From UBA5603 sp964501315 (GTDB lineage: Bacteria > Bacillota_I > Bacilli_A > Izemoplasmatales > Hujiaoplasmataceae), in the NCBI GenBank assembly GCA_964501315.1, contig CAZCSO010000030.1:1-13111 (forward strand): a stretch of DNA of 13,111 nt, in the 5' to 3' direction. Numbering within the stretch: position 1 is the first letter of the stretch; each line of letters starts with the position of its first letter. Below, one piece after another: positions 1 to 5,798 of this stretch. The notes beneath the pieces are model-generated. The model did no database searches, had not been told where the DNA came from, and saw only the letters and a list, made by a program, of their open reading frames with translations. Made by a program: the position numbers and the translations under genes.

Positions 1-126
1 GCTGAACTCACATATTCTCCTTGGAACACCGTAAATTTGGATAATTTTAACGAACCAATTCCTAAAGGAACATCAATCTCACCGCGTCGGTCGAAACCCC
101 TCACCTCTACCAAACAAATTGATTAA
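1..126 (+). CDS. possible 3' end of an upstream gene (partial, uncertain)
   Basis: Frame 1 is open from the window edge to a TAA at 124-126 and would encode a 41-residue tail containing SPWNTVNLDNF and ending SKPLTSTKQID. The tail is rich in Ser, Thr, Pro and Lys, as flexible C-termini often are. No family is recognisable from so short a piece. The stop codon overlaps the left half of the putative regulatory box before narK. The opposite strand is also open here, from about 120 down to 1, but shows no convincing start with a ribosome binding site, so the plus-strand reading is slightly preferred. Either or both readings may be non-coding. Confidence 0.3.
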   Translation, partial: AELTYSPWNTVNLDNFNEPIPKGTSISPRRSKPLTSTKQID

Positions 127-136
127 TTTTTCTACA
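120..136. promoter_or_regulatory. degenerate copy of the TGATTA-N5-TAATCA box, narK promoter
   Basis: TGATTA at 120-125 is followed by an A/T-rich spacer as in the nrtA and cobA boxes. The right arm (131-136) matches TAATCA at only 3 of 6 positions. It is listed because its start lies exactly 49 bases before the -10, as at nrtA (3624 to 3673). A second reading is TTGATT (119-124) with AATCAA (136-141), an inverted repeat with an 11-base spacer. Function is inferred only. Confidence 0.35.
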
Positions 137-168
137 ATCAATGGCATGTAGCGACGCCGTATTTTGAC

Positions 169-174
169 TACAAT
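169..174 (+). promoter_or_regulatory. -10 element of the narK promoter
   Basis: TACAAT (5 of 6 to TATAAT) lies in a context, CTACAATTATTTCAGA (168-183), that is repeated base for base before nrtA (3672-3687). No good -35 hexamer is seen 16-18 bases upstream, which is usual for Campylobacterota sigma70 promoters and would also fit an activated promoter. The expected transcription start is near 181. Confidence 0.6.
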
Positions 175-177
175 TAT

Positions 178-197
178 TTCAGATAAAAAAATCCTAA
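178..197. promoter_or_regulatory. start-site palindrome, consensus TTCAGAY-N6-RTCTGAA (narK copy)
   Basis: TTCAGAT, six A residues, ATCCTAA: 5 of 7 arm positions pair. The element covers the expected transcription start and lies just before the Shine-Dalgarno AGGAG (200-204). It could be a protein-binding operator or, as RNA, a very short 5' hairpin with a six-base A-rich loop. Related copies occur at nrtA (3657-3676 and 3682-3701) and cobA (8459-8478). Confidence 0.5.
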
Positions 198-210
198 ATA
201 GGAGACCGGG

Positions 211-1488
211 ATGAAATTCAGGGATTTGAAAAAAGAGGGGCATTGGCCGACGCTGTTGGCCGCTTTCCTCTATTTTGACTTTAGTTTTATGATGTGGACG
301 ATGCTGGGTCCGCTAGCCACCGAGATCAACGAATCGCTGACTCAGCGCGGTTTCGCGATGAATGACGGCCAGACGGCGACACTACTCGCGGTGCCGGTTC
401 TGGCAGGGGCGATTTTACGTCTTGTTCTCGGGGTTTTCGTCGATAAATTCGGACCGAAAAAGACCGCAATCGTCTCCCAAATCATCGTTATCGCTACCTT
501 GTTTTACGGATATTTGAGTGCAGATACCATTAGCTACAATGAGTTACTCTTCGTCGCTTTGGGCCTTGGATTCGCGGGGGCTTCCTTTGCGGTCGCGCTG
601 CCTCAGGCGGGTCAATGGTATCCGCCGCGTCTGCAGGGGACGGTTTTGGGGATCGCGGGTGCGGGGAACATCGGGGTTGTCATCGACTTTTTATTTGCTC
701 CGAAAATTGCTGAAGTGTGGGGATGGCCGTCAGTCTTTCTCGTCGGCGGTGTACTGTCGTTTATCGTTTTGATCGCTTACATGTTTATGGCCAAAGATGC
801 CCCCTCATCGGTCTATAAGCCCAATCCTAAAAAATTGGGTGATTATATGAAACTGATGCGTGATCGGGATACGTGGTGGTTTAACCTCTTTTATGCGGTG
901 AGTTTCGGCGGATTTATCGGTTTCGCCAACTACATGAAAGTCTATCTGATGAACACCTACCAAGCCGATATGTCGGCTTTCGGCATCGATGTCATGGATG
1001 AGGGGAACGTCAAAGTGATCGCCGGATATTTCGGCGCGCTCTGTATCTTTGCCGGTGCTCTGCTCCGTCCGGTGGGCGGTGCCATTGCCGATAAGATGGG
1101 AGGAGTTAAATCGCTTTATGTGTTTTACAGTAGTATTATTGTCCTATCCTTGATCAGCGCGTTCGTCTCTTTGCCGTTTTGGGCGGCGATTGTCGTGATG
1201 TTTCTCATCATGGCGAATCTGGGGATGGCAAACGGTTCGGTATTCCAACTCGTTCCTCAACGCTTCGGCAAAGATATCGGAGTGATGACGGGTCTGATCG
1301 GTATGGCGGGCGGTTTGGGCGGAACGGCACTCATCAAAACGTTCGGATGGTCTCAGGGAGCTTACGAGGGCTACACCGCCGGATTTGTCATCTTTGCGGT
1401 GATGACGATGATTGCCGTGTCGGGAATCAGTTTGGTCAAAACACGGTGGCGCACCACATGGGGTGCTGTATCAGGAGCACGTATATAA
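211..1488 (+). CDS. narK: NarK/NasA-family MFS nitrate/nitrite transporter
   Basis: This 425-residue inner-membrane carrier of the major facilitator superfamily imports nitrate (possibly also exporting or exchanging nitrite). It has about twelve hydrophobic segments. Family features are visible: the GAGNIGV stretch (150-156, nitrate-signature region), a second glycine-rich stretch GLIGMAGGLGG (361-371), and arginines at 70 and 286 in the segments where NarK proteins carry their two substrate-binding arginines (TM2 and TM8). DKFGPKK (78-84) is the MFS loop motif. The start follows AGGAG at 200-204. It is the first gene of a unit with the phosphatase-kinase, whose ATG shares the last base of its TAA. 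Assimilatory genes downstream favour a nitrate-uptake (NasA-like) role over respiratory antiport. The direction of transport cannot be read from sequence. Confidence 0.92.
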   Translation: MKFRDLKKEGHWPTLLAAFLYFDFSFMMWTMLGPLATEINESLTQRGFAMNDGQTATLLAVPVLAGAILRLVLGVFVDKFGPKKTAIVSQIIVIATLFYGYLSADTISYNELLFVALGLGFAGASFAVALPQAGQWYPPRLQGTVLGIAGAGNIGVVIDFLFAPKIAEVWGWPSVFLVGGVLSFIVLIAYMFMAKDAPSSVYKPNPKKLGDYMKLMRDRDTWWFNLFYAVSFGGFIGFANYMKVYLMNTYQADMSAFGIDVMDEGNVKVIAGYFGALCIFAGALLRPVGGAIADKMGGVKSLYVFYSSIIVLSLISAFVSLPFWAAIVVMFLIMANLGMANGSVFQLVPQRFGKDIGVMTGLIGMAGGLGGTALIKTFGWSQGAYEGYTAGFVIFAVMTMIAVSGISLVKTRWRTTWGAVSGARI

Positions 1489-3125
1489 TGCTAAAGCTTC
1501 AAGCTTCCGAATCTATCCTCTCCAAAGATACCACTACAGGCGATGATGCCTGTGCCTACACCATTATCGATAATGCTCTGTTGGTAAGTGTCTTGTGCGA
1601 CGGAGTCGGAAGTGCGGCTCGCGGTGGAACCGCGGCCCGCCAGGTCGTTAAATTTTTCATCGATCAGTTCAAAAACCGCCCGCGTGCGTGGGATATCCCC
1701 AAAACGATGGAAGTGTTCACCCGCCATATAAACAGTCTATTGTTCAAAGAATCGATGACACAGTACGGGAAAGTCGAACTGCTCACGACGCTGGCGCTTG
1801 CGGTTGTCGAGGGAGACAAGCTTCATACCCTCAATTTGGGGGATTCGCGCATCTATCTACTCAAACTAACCGGTGAATTCCGACAGCTCAGCACCGACCA
1901 TACGATGGATGACGAACACCTCTCACACATTCTTACCTCGGCATGCGGTTTAAGCGAAAATATCGACCCGGTCATCACGACAACGACGATTGAGATTGGG
2001 GACACCGCGGTCCTTTGCAGCGACGGGGTTTACAATTTGTTCTCGCAATCGGATTTTTGCGATCTGATTAAAAAAGGATTGGGGGCAAGCAGTATCGTCC
2101 ATCATGCGGCACATAACTGCAAACACGAAAATCGGGATGACATGAGCCTCCAGATTTTTCGTATCGAAAGCCTCGATCCGCTTCACGCCATGAAAAATTC
2201 CCCTCTGCCGATCCCTCAAACACTCGTCGAGGGGCAAATCATCGACGGCTATACCCTGATATCTCCGTTGATGGAGCATAAACGAATCTGGAAAGCGCTC
2301 AAAGATGCTGAATATTATGTGATGAAATTCCCCATGAACGATGATCAAGACTCCCTCGACGCTTTCGTTCGCGAAGCGTGGTATGTGAAGCAAATCAGCC
2401 ACAAAGCGTTTGGACGTGCATGGGTGCCAGACGAGCGCAGCATGCGTTATTATCTCATGGAGCTGGTGGAGGGGATAAATTTGCGAGAGTATCTCAAACA
2501 CCGTACTCTCTCGGTAGATAACGCGATCGAACTGGGGAAATTTCTCCACCGCGCAGAAGCCCATTTACTCCATCTTGGACTTGTTCACGGAGATATAAAG
2601 CCTGAAAACATTCTCGTTTACCAGCGCAAAGGAGAAGCCGGCGTCCGTTTCAAAATGATCGATTTCGGTTCGATCGTCGAGATTTTTTCCCAAAATTCCC
2701 GTGCCGGAACTCCGACGTACCTCGCACCGGAACGGTTCGAGGGAAGCGTCATCAACGAATCGACGGAGATCTTTTCGATCGGAGTGACTCTGTATTGGGC
2801 GCTTACGGCACAGTTTCCCTACGGCGAAATCGAACCGTTCCAAACTCCCTCGTTTAAAACGCCCAAACGTCCCTCAAAACTTAACAGCAACATCCCCTTA
2901 TGGCTTGATTCGGTCATTATGCGTTCCATCGCGATCTTACCCGAACGTCGGTATCGTCACTATTCGGAATTGTTTTATGACCTCAAATCTCCCGAAAAGG
3001 TTAAGCCGTTTTTCTGCACTTCTACCCCTTTCATCGAACGCTCTCCGGTTGCTTTTTATAAAATCGGATTTATAATTCTATTATTATTAGAGATTGTCAC
3101 CTTTTATCTCTATGTCACCAAATAA
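1488..3125 (+). CDS. bifunctional PP2C-type phosphatase/Ser-Thr protein kinase, membrane-anchored
   Basis: The 545-residue protein has two opposing signalling domains. An N-terminal PP2C-like phosphatase (about 1-225) shows GDD (18-20), CDGVGS (37-42), NLGDSRIY (116-123), CSDG (177-180) and NRDDMS (215-220), the metal-binding acidic motifs of the family. A Hanks-type kinase (about 255-500) shows the candidate ATP-binding Lys280 in VMKF, Glu296, catalytic HGDIKPEN (367-374), IDFG (391-394) and GTPTYLAPE (407-415). The glycine-rich loop is not clear. One hydrophobic helix (about 522-541) near the C-terminus should anchor it with both domains in the cytoplasm. The start is ATG 1488, preceded by AGGAG (1473-1477) and overlapping the narK stop by one base, so translation is probably coupled. 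The frame is open upstream to 1179, but that part lies inside narK. Similar fusions sit beside nitrate transporters in other proteobacteria (for example PA1782 next to nasA in Pseudomonas aeruginosa). Control of nitrate uptake is a fair inference; substrates are unknown. Confidence 0.9.
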   Translation: MLKLQASESILSKDTTTGDDACAYTIIDNALLVSVLCDGVGSAARGGTAARQVVKFFIDQFKNRPRAWDIPKTMEVFTRHINSLLFKESMTQYGKVELLTTLALAVVEGDKLHTLNLGDSRIYLLKLTGEFRQLSTDHTMDDEHLSHILTSACGLSENIDPVITTTTIEIGDTAVLCSDGVYNLFSQSDFCDLIKKGLGASSIVHHAAHNCKHENRDDMSLQIFRIESLDPLHAMKNSPLPIPQTLVEGQIIDGYTLISPLMEHKRIWKALKDAEYYVMKFPMNDDQDSLDAFVREAWYVKQISHKAFGRAWVPDERSMRYYLMELVEGINLREYLKHRTLSVDNAIELGKFLHRAEAHLLHLGLVHGDIKPENILVYQRKGEAGVRFKMIDFGSIVEIFSQNSRAGTPTYLAPERFEGSVINESTEIFSIGVTLYWALTAQFPYGEIEPFQTPSFKTPKRPSKLNSNIPLWLDSVIMRSIAILPERRYRHYSELFYDLKSPEKVKPFFCTSTPFIERSPVAFYKIGFIILLLLEIVTFYLYVTK

Positions 3126-3134
3126 AGGTTTTAA

Positions 3135-3560
3135 ATGCTTTCTTCCGCCGCTCAAGATACGATTCGCGCCGCCGTGTGGCTCTCCACCAAAGAAAAAGGG
3201 GAATTTCACCGTATCCAGGCAATCAGCGAAGAGTTGCAGCTTCCTTTTCATTTTATGGCGAAATCGTTGCAAAAACTGGTGCATGCGGGGATCCTCCTCT
3301 CCCAGCGCGGCGCGAACGGCGGAGTATGTCTTGCGCGCCCCGCATCCGAGATCACCCTGATGTCTATCATCGAAGCGGTGGACGGCTCCACATTTTTTGA
3401 CGCGTGCGTTTTAGGGATCGGGGATTGCGAAGCGGAAAAACCGTGCGCTCTTCATGCCCAGTGGGACGTTTGGCGTCAAGAGATGTTGGAAATGTACTCG
3501 GCGATGCGCCTGGCTGAAATTACCGACGACGTGCTGCATCGGAAAGTCAAACGAATTTAA
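3135..3560 (+). CDS. Rrf2-family transcriptional regulator (IscR/NsrR-like)
   Basis: The 141-residue protein has an N-terminal winged helix-turn-helix (about 1-70) with the family's RGANGGVCLARP stretch (58-69) and a following helix with IIEAVDG (78-84). Cysteines at 91, 98 and 104 form the C-X6-C-X5-C cluster expected for Fe-S ligands in Rrf2 regulators, so it may sense NO, oxygen or Fe-S status. A fourth, Cys65, lies in the wing. It starts 9 bases after the phosphatase-kinase gene, with AAAGG at 3124-3128, and precedes the nrtA promoter. This placement makes it the likely regulator of the cluster. NsrR identity cannot be claimed without phylogeny. The target boxes are proposed, not shown. 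Confidence 0.88.
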   Translation: MLSSAAQDTIRAAVWLSTKEKGEFHRIQAISEELQLPFHFMAKSLQKLVHAGILLSQRGANGGVCLARPASEITLMSIIEAVDGSTFFDACVLGIGDCEAEKPCALHAQWDVWRQEMLEMYSAMRLAEITDDVLHRKVKRI

Positions 3561-3610
3561 CCTCTCTTCCTCTCCCTTTTTTCTTCTTGTCGTTGCATGA
3601 CATTTTTCAA

Positions 3611-3630
3611 ATAATCAATATGTTGATTAT
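3611..3630. promoter_or_regulatory. perfect 8-base inverted repeat upstream of nrtA
   Basis: ATAATCAA (3611-3618), spacer TATG, TTGATTAT (3623-3630). It overlaps the next box, so this region carries three alternating half-sites: TAATCA 3612-3617, TGATTA 3624-3629 and TAATCA 3635-3640. It resembles FNR half-sites turned outward, not a normal FNR/CRP site. Confidence 0.5.
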
Positions 3631-3640
3631 ATTTTAATCA
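3624..3640. promoter_or_regulatory. TGATTA-N5-TAATCA box, nrtA promoter
   Basis: TGATTA-TATTT-TAATCA is a perfect six-base inverted repeat and matches the cobA box (8402-8418) at 16 of 17 positions. It starts 49 bases before the nrtA -10, placing its centre near -53 from the expected start, a position more usual for an activator than for a simple repressor. The binding protein is unknown. Confidence 0.6.
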
Positions 3641-3656
3641 CAAAGCTGCATCATAT

Positions 3657-3676
3657 TTCAGACTTTTTTATCTACA
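3657..3676. promoter_or_regulatory. start-site palindrome, distal copy over the nrtA -10
   Basis: TTCAGAC, six T residues, ATCTACA. Bases 3657-3673 are the exact reverse complement of 17 bases in the cobA leader (8462-8478). This copy overlaps the -10 (3673-3678) and lies 25 bases, centre to centre, from the proximal copy. ATTTCAGAC itself is directly repeated at 3655-3663 and 3680-3688. Confidence 0.45.
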
Positions 3677-3678
3677 AT
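3673..3678 (+). promoter_or_regulatory. -10 element of the nrtA promoter
   Basis: TACAAT lies in the same 16-base context (3672-3687) as the narK -10. The expected start is near 3685. No clear -35 is seen. It should drive nrtA, nrtB, the ATPase gene and the porin gene as one transcript. Confidence 0.6.
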
Positions 3679-3681
3679 TAT

Positions 3682-3701
3682 TTCAGACAAATAAGTCTTA
3701 A
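3682..3701. promoter_or_regulatory. start-site palindrome, proximal copy, nrtA leader
   Basis: TTCAGAC, AAATAA, GTCTTAA: 6 of 7 arm positions pair, the best palindrome of the four copies. It covers the expected transcription start and ends just before the Shine-Dalgarno AAGGAG (3703-3708). Confidence 0.5.
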
Positions 3702-3714
3702 TAAGGAGTTTCCC

Positions 3715-4998
3715 ATGAAAAGCTTGAATGTTTTAGGAAAAGGTGCATTAATGCTGTCCCTTGCCGCGTCATTTGCAATGGCGGCACCGGAGAAAAAAAA
3801 TCTCAAAATCGGGTTCATTCCCTTAACCGACTGCGCGACGCTCGTCATTGCCAAAGAGAAAGGGTTCTTTGCCAAATACGGCCTTAACGTCGAACTCAGC
3901 AAAGAAGCATCATGGGCAAACGTCCGTGACAAAATGACCGTCGGGGAGCTCGATGCCTCACATATGCTGGCCGCCATGCCGATTGCGACCACCCTCGGAG
4001 TGGGAAGTACGAAAAAAGAGATGGTGGCTCTCATGGCACTCGGTCAAAACGGCGATGCGATCAGCGTATCGAACAAAATGTACGATGCGATGATGGCGGC
4101 CGATCCGGTCGCAACCAAAAAAGGCTCAGCCGTAGCCCTCAAAAAAGTGATTGCCGCTAAAACGATGGGGGTTCCCGAATTTGGGATGACATTTCCCACC
4201 GGAACCCATAACTACCATGTCCGCTACTGGATGGCCGCCGGAGGAGTCAACCCCGACACCGATGTAGCCCTCAAAGTCGTCCCGCCGCCGCAAATGGTTG
4301 CCAATATGACCGCCGGAAACATCGACGGATACTGTGTGGGTGAACCGTGGAACCAACGTGCCGTTATGGGGAATATCGGTAAAACCGTCCTAACAGGATA
4401 CCAACTCTGGCAAGATGGCCCGGAGAAAGTACTCGGCGTCCAAAAAGCGTTTGCCGACAAAAATCCCGAAACGACTAAAGCTCTCATAAAAGCGGTCATC
4501 GAAGCGGGAATGTGGCTCGACGCCTCATGGGATAACCGTAAAGAGGCTTCTAAAATCCTCTCCTCCAAAGCCTATGTCAATGCACCAACCGACGTAATCG
4601 ACAACTCGATGACGGGAACCTATATGTTCACCAACGGTGTTACTACCCCGATGCCGAATTTTAATGTCTTCGGTAAAAAACAGGCACTCTATCCCTACTA
4701 CAGCCACGGTCTATGGCAAGTAACCCAAATGATCCGCTGGGGACAACTCGACAAGCCCGTGGATATGAAAAAGACGGTTGAGAGCGTTTACCGCCCTGAT
4801 CTGTTTGCCAAAGCGGCCAAAGAGGTGAACTACACCCTTCCCGCATCACCGTGGAAAAAAGAGTCCAAATTCATCGACGGCGTGACGTTTGACCCGAACA
4901 AAGCGGTCGATTACATCTACAACGCCCCGATCAAATCGCCGAAAATTACCAAAGAGGCGCTGGCAAAAGTCAATAAATGGTCGGTATCCGCCAAATAA
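3715..4998 (+). CDS. nrtA: nitrate ABC transporter, periplasmic substrate-binding protein
   Basis: This 427-residue NrtA/CmpA-type solute-binding protein captures nitrate (or nitrite) in the periplasm and delivers it to NrtB. A Sec signal peptide is evident: MKSLNVLGKG, a hydrophobic core, and a probable cleavage after AMA (residue 23). No lipobox cysteine is present, so it should be a free periplasmic protein, unlike the lipoprotein NrtA of cyanobacteria. The mature protein begins with KIGFIPLTDCATLVIAKEKG and contains SWANVRDK (66-73), FPTGTHNYHVRYWMAAGG (160-177) and DGYCVGEPWN (204-213), stretches typical of NrtA that surround its ligand site. The start follows AAGGAG. It is first in the operon, 17 bases before nrtB. 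Bicarbonate (CmpA-like) or another oxyanion is the alternative ligand; the neighbouring reductases favour nitrate. Confidence 0.93.
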   Translation: MKSLNVLGKGALMLSLAASFAMAAPEKKNLKIGFIPLTDCATLVIAKEKGFFAKYGLNVELSKEASWANVRDKMTVGELDASHMLAAMPIATTLGVGSTKKEMVALMALGQNGDAISVSNKMYDAMMAADPVATKKGSAVALKKVIAAKTMGVPEFGMTFPTGTHNYHVRYWMAAGGVNPDTDVALKVVPPPQMVANMTAGNIDGYCVGEPWNQRAVMGNIGKTVLTGYQLWQDGPEKVLGVQKAFADKNPETTKALIKAVIEAGMWLDASWDNRKEASKILSSKAYVNAPTDVIDNSMTGTYMFTNGVTTPMPNFNVFGKKQALYPYYSHGLWQVTQMIRWGQLDKPVDMKKTVESVYRPDLFAKAAKEVNYTLPASPWKKESKFIDGVTFDPNKAVDYIYNAPIKSPKITKEALAKVNKWSVSAK

Positions 4999-5015
4999 GC
5001 CCAAAAGGATCTATC

Positions 5016-5798
5016 ATGGTTTCACAATACGTCAATCCGGTATTGCTGCCGCTACTTTTATTAGGGGTGATCGTAGCGTTCTGGTCGTATATCGCTTCAC
5101 TCATCAGCGGATTCCCCGCCCCTGCCGAAGTATGGAGCGAACTCCTCGTCGTCCTCTCCGATCCGTTTTACGATAATGGGGCTGGAGATCAGGGGATCGC
5201 ACTACAGCTTGCCAACTCGTTAATGCGCGTATTCGGCGGATTCGCACTGGCGATTGCCGTAGGTATTCCGGTGGGATTGCTCATCGGAATGTCGAAAAAC
5301 GCCTATGCGGCGATCAATCCCTATATCCAAATCCTAAAGCCGGTTTCGCCGCTGGCTTGGTTACCGTTGGCACTATTCGTGTTCAAAGAGGTCAATACGA
5401 CCGCAATTTTCGTCATTTTCATCACTTCGATCTGGCCAATCATCGTCAACACGGCTTTGGGCGTTCGAAGCGTCAGCGAAGATTACCTCAATGTCGCACG
5501 GGTGCTACAACTCACGCCGTTTGAAAAAGTATTTCAAATCATCCTACCCGTTGCCGTACCGTTTATCTTTACGGGGATGCGGTTGTCTTTAGGTATCGCA
5601 TGGCTCGTTATCGTTGCGGCAGAGATGCTTACCGGAGGAGTGGGGATCGGATTTTGGATTTGGGATGAGTACAATAATCTCAACTACTCCCATATTATCA
5701 TCGGGATCATTCTCGTCGGGATTATCGGGTATGTTCTCGATACGTTGATGGGGCTAATCGCCGATTTCTTTGATTACCGAAAGCGAGGTCTCAAATGA
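5016..5798 (+). CDS. nrtB: nitrate ABC transporter, permease
   Basis: The 260-residue inner-membrane permease of the nitrate/sulfonate/taurine family forms the transport channel. It has about six hydrophobic segments and the cytoplasmic coupling loop VARVLQLTPFEKVFQIILP (160-178), the EAA-type contact with the ATPase. The start is ATG 5016 with AAAAGGA at 5003-5009. The frame extends upstream to 4977 inside nrtA, but those codons lack a ribosome binding site and the N-terminus chosen here fits the family. Its TGA overlaps the next gene's ATG (ATGA at 5795-5798), so expression is probably coupled. Confidence 0.92.
   Translation: MVSQYVNPVLLPLLLLGVIVAFWSYIASLISGFPAPAEVWSELLVVLSDPFYDNGAGDQGIALQLANSLMRVFGGFALAIAVGIPVGLLIGMSKNAYAAINPYIQILKPVSPLAWLPLALFVFKEVNTTAIFVIFITSIWPIIVNTALGVRSVSEDYLNVARVLQLTPFEKVFQIILPVAVPFIFTGMRLSLGIAWLVIVAAEMLTGGVGIGFWIWDEYNNLNYSHIIIGIILVGIIGYVLDTLMGLIADFFDYRKRGLK

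Noticed and set aside
142..157. Sigma54 promoter (TGGCA before narK)
   Set aside because: The GC element is not at the required distance from GG, while TACAAT downstream fits sigma70 and is shared with nrtA.
1179..1487. Longer N-terminus for the phosphatase-kinase
   Set aside because: These 103 codons lie inside narK in another frame, have low-complexity non-protein-like content, and the PP2C domain starts cleanly at 1488 with a ribosome binding site.
1950..2564. 204-codon open frame on the minus strand opposite the phosphatase-kinase
   Set aside because: It is antisense to well-conserved PP2C and kinase motifs and has no domain of its own.
3561..3600. Terminator after the Rrf2 gene
   Set aside because: The stretch is pyrimidine- and T-rich but has no stem before the T-run.
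3611..3630. FNR/CRP-type site before nrtA
   Set aside because: The half-sites face outward (ATCAA then TTGAT) instead of the FNR order TTGAT-N4-ATCAA, and other pairings here have the wrong spacing.
3624..3640. Fur box or RirA-type iron box
   Set aside because: The palindrome is 17 bases with a 5-base spacer. A Fur 7-1-7 box and a TGA-N9-TCA iron box need 15-base spacing.
3685..3698. ANTAR-type (NasR) two-hairpin antiterminator leader
   Set aside because: The six-base loops are A-rich without the conserved G at loop position 4, only one hairpin is present per leader, and no terminator follows.
4977..5015. Upstream start for nrtB
   Set aside because: It overlaps nrtA, has no Shine-Dalgarno, and would add charged residues before the first membrane segment.
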